From NCBI GenBank assembly GCA_016212085.1, contig JACRHL010000019.1:248001-312000 (forward strand): a DNA stretch of 64,000 nucleotides. Reading direction: 5' to 3'. The DNA comes from Nitrospirota bacterium. Lineage in GTDB: Bacteria > Nitrospirota > JACRHL01. Shown piece by piece: positions 56,880-64,000 of this stretch. Position numbers and translations under genes: made by a program. Every line of letters starts with the position of its first letter. The first letter of the stretch is position 1. Under the pieces are notes generated by a model. It did not search any database and had not been told where the DNA came from. It was given only the letters and a program-made list of their open reading frames with translations.

Positions 56880-57331
56880 TGCCGACCGTTCCCAAGATCC
56901 TGGCCCTGGACGTGGGCGACGTGCGCATCGGCGTGGCCGTGTCCGACGCCCTGGGCATCGCCGCCCACCCGGTGCGGACCGTGCGCCGCACCCGCCCGGA
57001 ACGGGACCTGGACGCGGTGCTGCAAGCCGCCGCCGAGCAGGGGGTGGCACGCATCCTGGTCGGCCTGCCGCGCATGCTCAACAACACCCTGGGGGTGCAG
57101 GCGGAAAAGGTCCAGGCCTTCGTCGAATCCCTGCGCGAGCGAACCGCCCTGCCCGTCACCCTGTGGGACGAGCGCCTCTCCACCGTGGCGGCGGAGCGGG
57201 CGCTGATCCAGTCGGGCCTTACCCGCGAGCGGCGCCGCAAGGTGGTGGACCAGGTGGCGGCGATCTACTTTCTCCAGGGCTACCTGGACTACCTGGCCGC
57301 CGGCGGCAACCCGGACGGCCCGCCGGACTGA
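56879..57331 (+). CDS. ruvX: Putative pre-16S rRNA nuclease / Holliday-junction resolvase-like YqgF
   Basis: 150 residues, RNase H-like fold. LALDVGDVRIGVAVSD gives the first catalytic Asp, LVGLPR the second strand and WDERLSTVAAERAL the later acidic residue. Trims 16S rRNA 5' ends in E. coli. The start lies at the right edge of the intergenic repeat, and 'GGGGTGCCC' is the only nearby G-rich stretch. mltG follows after 4 bases. Confidence 0.93.
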   Translation: MPTVPKILALDVGDVRIGVAVSDALGIAAHPVRTVRRTRPERDLDAVLQAAAEQGVARILVGLPRMLNNTLGVQAEKVQAFVESLRERTALPVTLWDERLSTVAAERALIQSGLTRERRRKVVDQVAAIYFLQGYLDYLAAGGNPDGPPD

Positions 57332-57335
57332 CGCC

Positions 57336-58346
57336 GTGCGCTGGCTGGCACGAATCGCCGCGCTGGTCGCCTGCGGGGCCCTTGCCGCCACCCTCGGCGC
57401 CGCCTGGGTGTACCGGCAGTGGAACAGCCCACTGGCGGCCAACGGCGCGGGAGTGGTGGTGGATATCCCCCACGGCGCCACCCTGCGCGGCGCCGCGCGC
57501 ATCCTGGCGGGCGCGGGGGTGGTCGGCTCCGCCCGCGTGTTCGAGTGGCTGGGCCGCTGGGAGGGGGTGGCGGGCCGCATCCGCCCCGGCGAATACGCCT
57601 TGAATCCAGCCCTCACCCCGCGCCAGGCGCTGGCCCTCCTGGTGAAGGGCGAGGTGGTGCTGCACCCGGTCACCATCCCCGAGGGGTTCACGGTGTACGA
57701 AACGGTGGTCCGCCTGGTGATGGCGGGTTTCGGCACCGTGCCCGAGTACCACGCCGCGCTCAACGACCCGGCGCCCATGCGCGCCCACGGCGTGGTGACG
57801 GACGGGGTGAAGATCCCCTGCGAGGGCTACCTGTTCCCGGACACCTATCTGTTCCCCAAGGGCACCACCCCCGCCCAGGCGGTGGAGGCCATGCTCACGC
57901 GGCTCGACGCCGCCTTCACCCCGGAGCGCGTGGCGCGCATGGCCGAGCTGGGCTGGACGCGCCACCAGGTGCTCACCCTGGCCTCGCTCATCGAGAAGGA
58001 GACCGCCCTGGCGGCAGAGCGGCCGCGCGTCTCGGCGGTGTTCCACAACCGCCTGGAACAGGGCATGCGCCTGCAAACCGACCCCTCGGTGATCTACGCC
58101 ATCCCCGCCTTCGACGGCGACATCCGCGCCGCCGACCTGCGCCGCGACGACCCGTACAACACCTACCGCCACCACGGCCTGCCCCCCGGCCCCGTGGCCA
58201 GCCCCGGCGAGGCGTCCATCCACGCCGCCCTGTTCCCGGCGGACGATGCCGCCCTCTACTTCGTGAGCCGGGGCGACGGCAGCCACGCCTTCTCGCGCAC
58301 CAAGGCCGAGCACAAGCGGGCGGTGCGCCGCTACCAGTCGCGTTAG
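57336..58346 (+). CDS. mltG: Endolytic peptidoglycan transglycosylase MltG
   Basis: 336 residues, GTG start. One N-terminal membrane helix (about 4-24) and a periplasmic YceG domain with IPEGFTVYETVVRL, GYLFPDTYLFPKG and the catalytic Glu in LASLIEKETAL. LQTDPSVIYAI and YNTYRHHGLPPGPVASPG follow as in E. coli MltG. Cleaves glycan chains during wall synthesis. Coupled to ruvX (4-base gap). Confidence 0.95.
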   Translation: MRWLARIAALVACGALAATLGAAWVYRQWNSPLAANGAGVVVDIPHGATLRGAARILAGAGVVGSARVFEWLGRWEGVAGRIRPGEYALNPALTPRQALALLVKGEVVLHPVTIPEGFTVYETVVRLVMAGFGTVPEYHAALNDPAPMRAHGVVTDGVKIPCEGYLFPDTYLFPKGTTPAQAVEAMLTRLDAAFTPERVARMAELGWTRHQVLTLASLIEKETALAAERPRVSAVFHNRLEQGMRLQTDPSVIYAIPAFDGDIRAADLRRDDPYNTYRHHGLPPGPVASPGEASIHAALFPADDAALYFVSRGDGSHAFSRTKAEHKRAVRRYQSR

Positions 58347-58392
58347 GGCCCCACAGGCATCCATTTCCGGCACCGGCTGGTAGAATGGCGCC

Positions 58393-59343
58393 GTGAACCG
58401 CCTCCCCGCCATCCTGCTGTGTGCCGCGCTGGGCCTTTTGCCCGCCTGCGACCGGGGCGGCGCGCCGCCGCCGGCGCCCCCCTCCGACGCCGCCCGCGAG
58501 AGCGCGCTGAGCGAGGCCCACCGGGGGGTGGGCCCCGCCCCGCCGGAGGTCCGCGACGGGGCCGACATGGTGCCGGTGCCCGGCGGCCCTTTCGTGTTCG
58601 GCTCCGACCGGGAGGACCCGGAGAACCGCTCCCTGGAATACGGCGGCCGCCGCGTCTGGTATGCGGACGAGCACCCGCAAGCCACCCCGGCGCTGGCGCC
58701 GTTCCGCATCGACCGCACCGAGGTGACCGAGGGGGCCTACAAGCGCTTCGTGGACGCCATCGGCTACCCGCCGCCCCCCCACTGGGCGGGCAAGGAGGGG
58801 ATGCCCGAGCGGCCCGACTACCCCATCGTCAACGTGAACTGGATGGACGCCCAGAACTACTGCCACTGGCGCGGCGCCCGCCTGCCCACGGAGCGGGAGT
58901 GGGAGAAGGCGGCGCGCGGCACCGGCGGCGCCGAATACCCCTGGGGTGACGCCTTCGACCGCGACCGCGCCAACGTGGGCCAGGTGGGCGACCTGACCCC
59001 GGCGGGGCACTTTGCCGAGTCCGCCTCCCCCTACGGCGCCGTGGACATGGCGGGCAACGTGTGGGAGTGGGTGGCGGACTGGTACGCCGCCTATCCGGGC
59101 AACCCGCTGCAAAGCCCCCTGTTCGGCAAGCGATACAAGGTGGTGCGCGGCGGCTCCTCCGGCGGTCAGGGCGGCCACTACCAGCTGGAGGCCCTCACCA
59201 ACCGCGCCGCCTACCGCTTCTTCCTCGACCCGCGCATGCAGGTGCCCGACGTGGGCTTCCGCTGCGCCCAGGGCCTGGACGCGAACGGCCGCCCCGTGGA
59301 CGACCACGCCCGGCGCCTGCACGGCGCAACGGACACCCCATAA
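58393..59343 (+). CDS. Lipoprotein of the SUMF1/FGE-sulfatase-activating fold, no catalytic cysteines
   Basis: 316 residues from GTG 58393. Lipobox LLPAC, Cys19. The C-type-lectin-like SUMF1 fold is marked by VPVPGGPFVFGSD, TEVTEGAYKRFVDAIG, NVNWMDAQNYCHWRGARLPTEREWEKAARG, YPWGDAF, DMAGNVWEWVADW and VRGGSSG. The pair of cysteines that oxidise a sulfatase Cys in true formylglycine-generating enzymes (before GFRC) is replaced by AYRFFLD, so oxidase activity is unlikely. TAGAAT lies 7 bases before the start, hinting at a leaderless transcript. Possibly a structural or regulatory outer-membrane protein. Confidence 0.85.
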   Translation: MNRLPAILLCAALGLLPACDRGGAPPPAPPSDAARESALSEAHRGVGPAPPEVRDGADMVPVPGGPFVFGSDREDPENRSLEYGGRRVWYADEHPQATPALAPFRIDRTEVTEGAYKRFVDAIGYPPPPHWAGKEGMPERPDYPIVNVNWMDAQNYCHWRGARLPTEREWEKAARGTGGAEYPWGDAFDRDRANVGQVGDLTPAGHFAESASPYGAVDMAGNVWEWVADWYAAYPGNPLQSPLFGKRYKVVRGGSSGGQGGHYQLEALTNRAAYRFFLDPRMQVPDVGFRCAQGLDANGRPVDDHARRLHGATDTP

Positions 59344-59375
59344 TCCATGCAACGCCTCATGCCATGCCCCATGCA

Positions 59376-60605
59376 ATGACCCGCGCCACGCCCCTCCCCG
59401 CCCCCGTCATCTACAACCTGTTCCCCCTGCTCGCCGGGCCCTTCGACCACTGGGGCCCGCACCTGGAGCGGGCCGCCGCCATGGGCTGCGACTGGCTCTA
59501 CTTCAACCCGGTGTCGTACCCCGGCTTTTCCGGCAGCCTCTACTCGGTGAAGGACTACGACGGCTTCCACCCCCTGTTGTGGGGCGACGATCGGGACGGC
59601 GCGCGCAAGGCCTTCGCCGGGGTGCTGGCCCGCATGGGCGAGCTGGGCATGCGGCCCATGATGGACCTGGTCATCAACCACACGGCCATCGACTGCCCGC
59701 TGATCGGCGCGCATCCGGCGTGGTACCTGCACGACGCCGCGGGCCGGATCGTCCACCCCGGCGCCAAGGACGGCGAGCGGATGGTCTACTGGGGCGACCT
59801 GGCCAGCATCGACAACGCCCATTCCGCCGACCGCGACGGCCTGTGGGCCTATTGGGACGCCCTGATCGCCCGCCACCAGCGCATGGGCGTGAAGGGCTTC
59901 CGCTGCGACGCCGCCTACCACGTGCCCACGGAGCTGTGGCGCCACCTGATCGGCCGCGCCCGGCAACGCGACCCGGCGGCGGCGTTCTTCGCCGAGACCC
60001 TGGGCTGCGAGATCGACGACGTGATCGCCCTGGCGGACGCGGGCTTCGACTTCACCTTCAACAGCAGCAAGTGGTGGGACTTCCAGGCGCCGTGGTGCCT
60101 GGACCAGCACGAGGCGGCGCGCCATGTGGCGCCCAGCGTCTCCTTCGCCGAAAGCCACGACACGGAACGGCTGGGGGCCGAGTGCCACGGCGACGCCACC
60201 CGCATCCTGGCCCGCCACGCCTTCGCCTGCCTGTTTTCCACGGGGGTGATGCTGCCCATGGGGCTGGAGTTCGGCGCCACCCACCGCCTGAACGTGGTGA
60301 CCACCCGCCCGGACCACCTGGACCGGCCGCTGGACCTCACCATCCCCGTGGGCGAGCTGCACGCCCTCAAGCGCGCCCACCGGGTGTTCCAGGCCGATGG
60401 CCCCGTCCGCCGCATCGACCTGGGGCCCGGCGCCTGCGCCCTGGCCAAGGGCATGGACGGCGCCCCGGACCATGCCCTGCTCACCATCGGCGGGCGCCTG
60501 GACCGCCCGGCGCCGGAGCCGCCCCCCGGCAATGGCTGGACCGAGGCCACCCCCGCCTGCCTGGGCGATCACCCCCCCTTACGGGTGTTCCTGCCGACCG
60601 GTTAG
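59376..60605 (+). CDS. Alpha-amylase-family (GH13) glycosidase/transferase
   Basis: 409 residues from ATG 59376 (59364 also possible). GH13 barrel motifs: PMMDLVINHTA (region I), GFRCDAAYHVP with nucleophile Asp178, FFAETLG with acid/base Glu207, and ESHDTERLG with Asp262. The catalytic triad is complete. The small size and the region II GFRCDAAYHVP are closer to maltotransferase-like or GlgE-type GH13 proteins than to secreted amylases; there is no signal peptide, so it is cytosolic. It follows the lipoprotein after 32 bases. Substrate cannot be told. Confidence 0.88.
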   Translation: MTRATPLPAPVIYNLFPLLAGPFDHWGPHLERAAAMGCDWLYFNPVSYPGFSGSLYSVKDYDGFHPLLWGDDRDGARKAFAGVLARMGELGMRPMMDLVINHTAIDCPLIGAHPAWYLHDAAGRIVHPGAKDGERMVYWGDLASIDNAHSADRDGLWAYWDALIARHQRMGVKGFRCDAAYHVPTELWRHLIGRARQRDPAAAFFAETLGCEIDDVIALADAGFDFTFNSSKWWDFQAPWCLDQHEAARHVAPSVSFAESHDTERLGAECHGDATRILARHAFACLFSTGVMLPMGLEFGATHRLNVVTTRPDHLDRPLDLTIPVGELHALKRAHRVFQADGPVRRIDLGPGACALAKGMDGAPDHALLTIGGRLDRPAPEPPPGNGWTEATPACLGDHPPLRVFLPTG

Positions 60606-60641
60606 AATGCCCGCCTTGCGAACCGTAAAGGAGAGACCCCC

Positions 60642-60833
60642 ATGCCCTACATCAACGTGCGCGTCGCCGGCCCGCTGACCGGCGAGCAGAAGCGCCAGAT
60701 CGTGTCGCGCATCACCCAGGTGATGGAGGAGGTGGCCGGCAAGCCGCCCTCGGCCACCTACATCACCATCGACGAGGTGCCGCGCACCCACTGGGCCAAG
60801 GGCGGCCGGCTCCTGGAGGATCCGGACGCGTAG
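60642..60833 (+). CDS. 4-oxalocrotonate tautomerase-family protein
   Basis: 63 residues. After Met removal Pro is N-terminal (MPYINVRVAG), the catalytic base of this family; EQKRQIVSRITQVMEEVAGKPPSATYITIDEV follows the normal fold. Ribosome site AAAGGAGAGACC. Small subunits form hexamers. Substrate unknown; no catechol pathway is nearby. Confidence 0.88.
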   Translation: MPYINVRVAGPLTGEQKRQIVSRITQVMEEVAGKPPSATYITIDEVPRTHWAKGGRLLEDPDA

Positions 60834-60838
60834 GGTGT

Positions 60839-60867
60839 TTGACGGATCGGGCCCGGTGGTCTACAAT
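60839..60867 (+). promoter_or_regulatory. Sigma70 promoter of rpsU with long leader
   Basis: TTGACG (60839-60844), 17 bases, TACAAT (60862-60867). The predicted leader to the GTG at 61084 is about 210 nt and includes a GAGGAGGTGACCC with no open frame of note, so it may hold an RNA structure. Confidence 0.78.
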
Positions 60868-61083
60868 AAATGCCCTGGACTTTTCTGCCCATCCGGCCCG
60901 GCCCATCGGCCGCCCGGCGGGTGTGTTGGGGCCCGCTGCCCCGTTTGAGAGGAGGTGACCCGTCACCCGGCGCCGTCAGGCGCCACCGCAGTTCGTGCCG
61001 TCCACCGGCCAGGCCCTGGCGCCGGAGCCGTGGCGCGCACCTTCACTCAAACACCGTTTTTTGGATTTAGGAGAACGTTCCGC

Positions 61084-61290
61084 GTGAGCAATGCCAATGT
61101 GGAAATCAAGGTCCACAGCAACCAGGTCGAAAAGGCCCTCAAGATCTTCAAGCGCAAGCTGGCGCGCGATGGCGTGCTGAAGGACATCAAGCGCCTGCGC
61201 TACTTCGAGAAGCCCTCCGTGAAGAACAAGCGCAAGCTGAAGGAGGCCAAGAAGCGCCGCGACAAGCTGGACCGCCTGCTGGTCCGCTAA
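61084..61290 (+). CDS. rpsU: 30S ribosomal protein S21
   Basis: 68 residues, GTG start, AGGAG ten to eleven bases upstream. VEIKVHSNQVEKALKIFKRKLARDGVLKDIKRLRYFEKPSVKNKRK is typical, and the tail is basic. Last-joining ribosomal protein. Monocistronic here: own promoter and terminator, not with dnaG/rpoD. Confidence 0.95.
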   Translation: MSNANVEIKVHSNQVEKALKIFKRKLARDGVLKDIKRLRYFEKPSVKNKRKLKEAKKRRDKLDRLLVR

Positions 61291-61312
61291 GGCCGGGTTG
61301 GCAAAAAAACAG

Positions 61313-61346
61313 AAAGGCCGTTCCCACCCGGGAACGGCCTTTTTTT
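61313..61346. terminator. Bidirectional intrinsic terminator
   Basis: A 10-bp stem GGCCGTTCCC/GGGAACGGCC with ACCC loop and flanking AAA/TTTTTTT. Serves rpsU and possibly the leftward gene at 61360. Confidence 0.94.
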
Positions 61347-61359
61347 GTGGCGCCCGCAC

Positions 61360-62136
61360 CTACTCGGTGCAGCGCGCCCGGTGCTCGGCGATGGCCTCGT
61401 CCACCTGGGCCACCTGGGAGAGCATGTAGCGCACCCCCTCGTCATCCACCACGCTCGCCAGGCGGCCCGCCGCCGCAAGCTCCTGCACCCGTCCGCCCAG
61501 TTCCGCCAGCCGCGCCTCGCGCTTGCGGGCCAGGGCCTGGTAGTCCAGCTCGTGGTAGGCCCACCGGAACCAGTTCCCCACCCGCTCGCCGATGCCGCCC
61601 ACGGCCCCGCGCGACGGCTCGGGACCGAAGTCCCCCCGCTCGTCCGCGCCGGACTCGAAGCGCGGCGAGCGGTATGGCCCGGTGCCGGCACCCTGCGCGG
61701 CATTCGCTTCCGGCGCGGCTTCCGGCGTGGCACCCGCTTCCGGCGCGGGCCATGCCGGTCCGCCAAACGGCTCATCGGTCAGCGGGTCCAGCTCCGTATA
61801 CAGGCGCGGCGCGGGCCGGGGGGGCGGTTCCGCCTCGGCGCAGGCGGTGGACGCCTCGGCGCCCAGGGCCACGTCGTCGTCCGGCACGTCCACGTCGTCG
61901 TCCGGCAGGTCGATGGGCGGCAGCGTCCGGTGGCGGTCCATCAGGCCGCGCAGCTCCTTCTCGATGTCCTCCCGGCGCGGGTAGTCGGCGGCGGGATACT
62001 CGTCCGCCAGGGCGCACAGCCGGCCGTACAGGGCGCGCCGGGCATCGCGGGTTTCACCGTCGCAAGCGTCGCACTCGCGGGCCCAGCGGGCGCGGATCTC
62101 GGCCATCAGGTCGGTCACGCTTTGCGGTTCGTTCAC
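61360..62136 (-). CDS. Hypothetical protein with a disordered middle, 258 aa
   Basis: Start chosen at GTG 62136, since GAGGGA precedes it; ATG 62148 would add four residues. The N-terminal part is helical with a CDACDG cysteine pair. Residues about 85-175 are a low-complexity linker rich in P, D, E and A. The C-terminal 90 residues are helical (WFRWAYHELDYQALARKREARLAEL). No catalytic motif, signal or membrane segment. Function unknown. Converges with rpsU and diverges from lemA. Confidence 0.7.
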   Translation of the reverse strand: MNEPQSVTDLMAEIRARWARECDACDGETRDARRALYGRLCALADEYPAADYPRREDIEKELRGLMDRHRTLPPIDLPDDDVDVPDDDVALGAEASTACAEAEPPPRPAPRLYTELDPLTDEPFGGPAWPAPEAGATPEAAPEANAAQGAGTGPYRSPRFESGADERGDFGPEPSRGAVGGIGERVGNWFRWAYHELDYQALARKREARLAELGGRVQELAAAGRLASVVDDEGVRYMLSQVAQVDEAIAEHRARCTE

Positions 62137-62359
62137 CTGTTCCCTCATCTGGCAAGAAAATGGTCGCGGCGCACCCACGCGCCCGCCCGCCGCGCATCAT
62201 AACCCATTCCGGCACCGCCCCGCGCACCCCGCCGTCCCGCGCCCCGGCCCCTGCCCGGCAAGCGGTTTTTTGCGTTGACCCGAAGGGGCGTTCTGCTACA
62301 GTTGACCCGACCGGCACGGAACGCCGACCCGCCTGGAACCCCGTTCGGACGGAGACCTC

Positions 62360-62956
62360 ATGGACCCGATCGTCATCGGCACCCTGGTGGTGCTGGCCCT
62401 GCTGATCCTGTGGATCATCGCCATCTACAACCGCCTGGTGGCGCTGAAGAACCGCTACCGGAACGCCTTCGCCCAGATCGAGGTGCAGCTCAAGCGGCGC
62501 TACGACCTGATCCCCAACCTGGTGGAGACCGCCAAGCGCTACCTGAAGCACGAGGCGGAAACCCTGGAGGCCGTCACCCGCGCCCGCAACGCCGCCCTGG
62601 CGGGGCTGGAGGGGGCCGCCGCCGATCCGGGCCGGGCCGGCGCCATCAAGGCCCTGGGCGCCGCCGAGGGGGTGCTGGCCGGGGCGCTGGGGCGCCTGAA
62701 CGTGGTGATGGAGGCCTACCCGGACCTGAAGGCCGACCAGAACATGCGCCAACTCTCCGAGGAGATCACCAGCACCGAGAACCGGGTGGCCTTCGCGCGG
62801 CAATCCTTCAACGACCAGGTGATGGCCTACAACACCTACCGCCAGTCGTTCCCCCAGGTGGCCCTGGCCGGCTACATGGGCCACGGCGACGACGCGGCCC
62901 TGCTCGAGTTCGAGGACCGCGCCGCCATCCGGGAGGCCCCCAAGGTCTCATTCTGA
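62360..62956 (+). CDS. LemA-family protein
   Basis: 198 residues. One N-terminal membrane helix (IVIGTLVVLALLILWIIAIYNRLV) and the LemA signature NRYRNAFAQIEVQLKRRYDLIPNLVETAKRYLKHE, then helical repeats ending FARQSFNDQVMAYNTYRQSFP. Such proteins are paired with M48 membrane proteases, as here with the gene starting 63 bases on. Role in membrane protein quality control is inferred from the pairing. Confidence 0.93.
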   Translation: MDPIVIGTLVVLALLILWIIAIYNRLVALKNRYRNAFAQIEVQLKRRYDLIPNLVETAKRYLKHEAETLEAVTRARNAALAGLEGAAADPGRAGAIKALGAAEGVLAGALGRLNVVMEAYPDLKADQNMRQLSEEITSTENRVAFARQSFNDQVMAYNTYRQSFPQVALAGYMGHGDDAALLEFEDRAAIREAPKVSF

Positions 62957-63018
62957 CCCGCCAGGGCCCGTCAACACCGATGCAAGCGCGGCGTTGCCCA
63001 TGTGGTGACAGGCCCTAG

Positions 63019-64000
63019 ATGGATTTCTTCGAGGCCCAGGAGCACGCGCGCCGGAGCACGCGGCGGCTGGTGCTGTTCTTCGCGCTGGCGGTGCTGGGGC
63101 TGGTGGTTGCCGCCAACCTGCTGGTGCTGGCCGCCAACCAGGCCTTGTCGGCCTACCCGCGCGCCACCCCCCTGGCCGACGCGTTCGACTGGCGCGCGGC
63201 GCTGATGGTGTCCGGCGGCATGCTGGCGGTGATCCTGCTCGGCTCCCTCTACAAGATCAGCCTGCTCAAGGGCGGCGGGGCGGCGGTGGCCCAGTCCCTG
63301 GGCGGCCGCCCCGTCCACCCGGACACGGACGACCCGGACCTCAAGCGCCTGCTCAACGTGGTGACCGAGATGGCCATCGCCGCCGGCACCCCCGTGCCCA
63401 CCGTCTACCTGCTCCCGCGCGAGGGGGGCATCAACGCCTTCGCCGCCGGCCACACGCCGTACGACGCGGTGATCGGCGTCACCCTGGGGGCGGTACGCGA
63501 GCTGGACCGGGACCCGATGCAGGGGGTGATCGCCCACGAGTTCTCCCACATCCTGAACGGCGACATGCGCCTCAACCTGCGGCTGGTGGGGGTGGTCCAC
63601 GGCATCATGCTGCTCGGCTACATCGGCGAGAGCCTGCTGCGCGGGATGCGCTTTTCCGGCGGCCGCCGCGGGGGGGCCGGCGCCGCCGCCATGATCGGCC
63701 TGGGGCTGATGGTCGCCGGCTACGCGGGCACCTTCTTCGGCAACCTCATCAAGGCCGCCGTCAGCCGCCAGCGCGAGTTCCTGGCGGACGCCTCGGCGGT
63801 GCAGTTCACCCGCAACCCGGGCGGCATCGCCGGCGCCCTGCGGCGCATCGGCGGCCTGGCGGCGGGTTCGCGCGTCAACAGCCCGGCGGCCCCGGAGCTG
63901 AGCCACGCCTTCTTTGGCGCCGGGGTGCCGGTGTGGTTCGGCGCCCTGCTGGCCACCCACCCGCCCCTGGACGAACGCATCCGCCGCATCGACCCGGCCT
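63019..64000 (+). CDS. M48-family membrane metalloprotease (HtpX-like), 3' end outside the window
   Basis: 327 codons are visible and the frame continues past the window. Two N-terminal membrane helices (LVLFFALAVLGLVVAANLLVLA and ALMVSGGMLAVILLGSLY) are followed by the zinc motif HEFSH at residues 173-177, a further hydrophobic segment, and the downstream REFLADASAV that gives the third ligand Glu. The VPVWFGALLATHPPLDERIRRI end is typical of HtpX/LemA-associated proteases. It starts 62 bases after lemA. Probably degrades misfolded membrane proteins. The C-terminus could carry an extra domain not seen here. Confidence 0.92.
   Translation, partial: MDFFEAQEHARRSTRRLVLFFALAVLGLVVAANLLVLAANQALSAYPRATPLADAFDWRAALMVSGGMLAVILLGSLYKISLLKGGGAAVAQSLGGRPVHPDTDDPDLKRLLNVVTEMAIAAGTPVPTVYLLPREGGINAFAAGHTPYDAVIGVTLGAVRELDRDPMQGVIAHEFSHILNGDMRLNLRLVGVVHGIMLLGYIGESLLRGMRFSGGRRGGAGAAAMIGLGLMVAGYAGTFFGNLIKAAVSRQREFLADASAVQFTRNPGGIAGALRRIGGLAAGSRVNSPAAPELSHAFFGAGVPVWFGALLATHPPLDERIRRIDPA

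Noticed and set aside
58393-59343. True formylglycine-generating enzyme
   Set aside because: The two catalytic cysteines expected before GFRC are missing.

Overview
The window is one contiguous stretch of a GC-rich, Gram-negative, proteobacterial-type chromosome, mostly housekeeping genes. The inferred organism is flagellated (motAB), has type IV pilus retraction (pilT), oxidises sulfide (TusA, SQR, DUF1641), respires with a low-oxygen-type cbb3-like oxidase and pumps sodium (NhaD). The F1 ATPase genes atpHAGDC stand alone without F0 genes, as in alphaproteobacteria and some other lineages, while recA-pilT-recX-alaS-ruvX-mltG order is more gamma-like. I cannot fix the class; a deep-branching proteobacterial lineage is possible.

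Layout. 1-754: truncated 49-residue-repeat protein. 1055-1337: tRNA-Glu and tRNA-Lys. 1406-8552: lipoprotein M48 protease, sigma54 regulator, tandem pterin synthase plus folE, Fe-S oxidoreductase subunit, small zinc-ribbon protein, A-type Fe-S carrier, folB. 8613-10450: lipoprotein plus TraF-like outer-membrane protein. 10657-15526: F1 ATPase. 15760-17292: motAB. 17439-20480: rplU, rpmA, obgE, proB. 20689-30711: a giant fused electron-transfer protein followed by tusA, sqr and a DUF1641 gene. 30718-34822: ygiD, an orphan unknown gene beside a palindromic repeat, and pgi. 34998-40065: a nine-gene respiratory cluster around ccoN/ccoO. 40221-44863: pilZ, purA, tatBC, infC-rpmI-rplT, tRNA-Val. 45184-49171 and 49168-50937: nhaD, tandem repeats, relA/spoT, recJ. 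51115-58346: recA, pilT, recX, alaS, ruvX, mltG. 58393-64000: SUMF1-fold lipoprotein, GH13 enzyme, tautomerase, rpsU, hypothetical, lemA and a truncated M48 membrane protease.

The most striking object is the gene at 20689-28719. One uninterrupted reading frame of 2,676 codons carries, in order, an ETF:quinone oxidoreductase (FAD domain and 4Fe-4S ferredoxin domain), a degenerate acyl-CoA dehydrogenase, an apparently complete acyl-CoA dehydrogenase, an ETF-beta-like domain and an ETF-alpha domain. It would take electrons from an acyl-CoA type substrate to the quinone pool within one chain. Immediately downstream are TusA, SQR and DUF1641, also a quinone-reducing (sulfide) module, so the two may be functionally linked. 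A second unusual system is the oxidase cluster at 34998-40065, which has ccoN and ccoO but no ccoP and is surrounded by small membrane proteins I do not recognise.

Regulatory signals seen include good sigma70-type promoters before tRNA-Lys, erpA, atpH, rplU, purA, tRNA-Val, recA and rpsU, a possible sigma28 promoter before motA, a Fur-like palindrome before the oxidase cluster, an AUC start codon for infC, and several strong intrinsic terminators. Non-coding repeats occur at 33264-33408 (inverted pair), 46667-47030 (tandem) and 56710-56879 (terminal inverted repeats, with a related copy near 20497).
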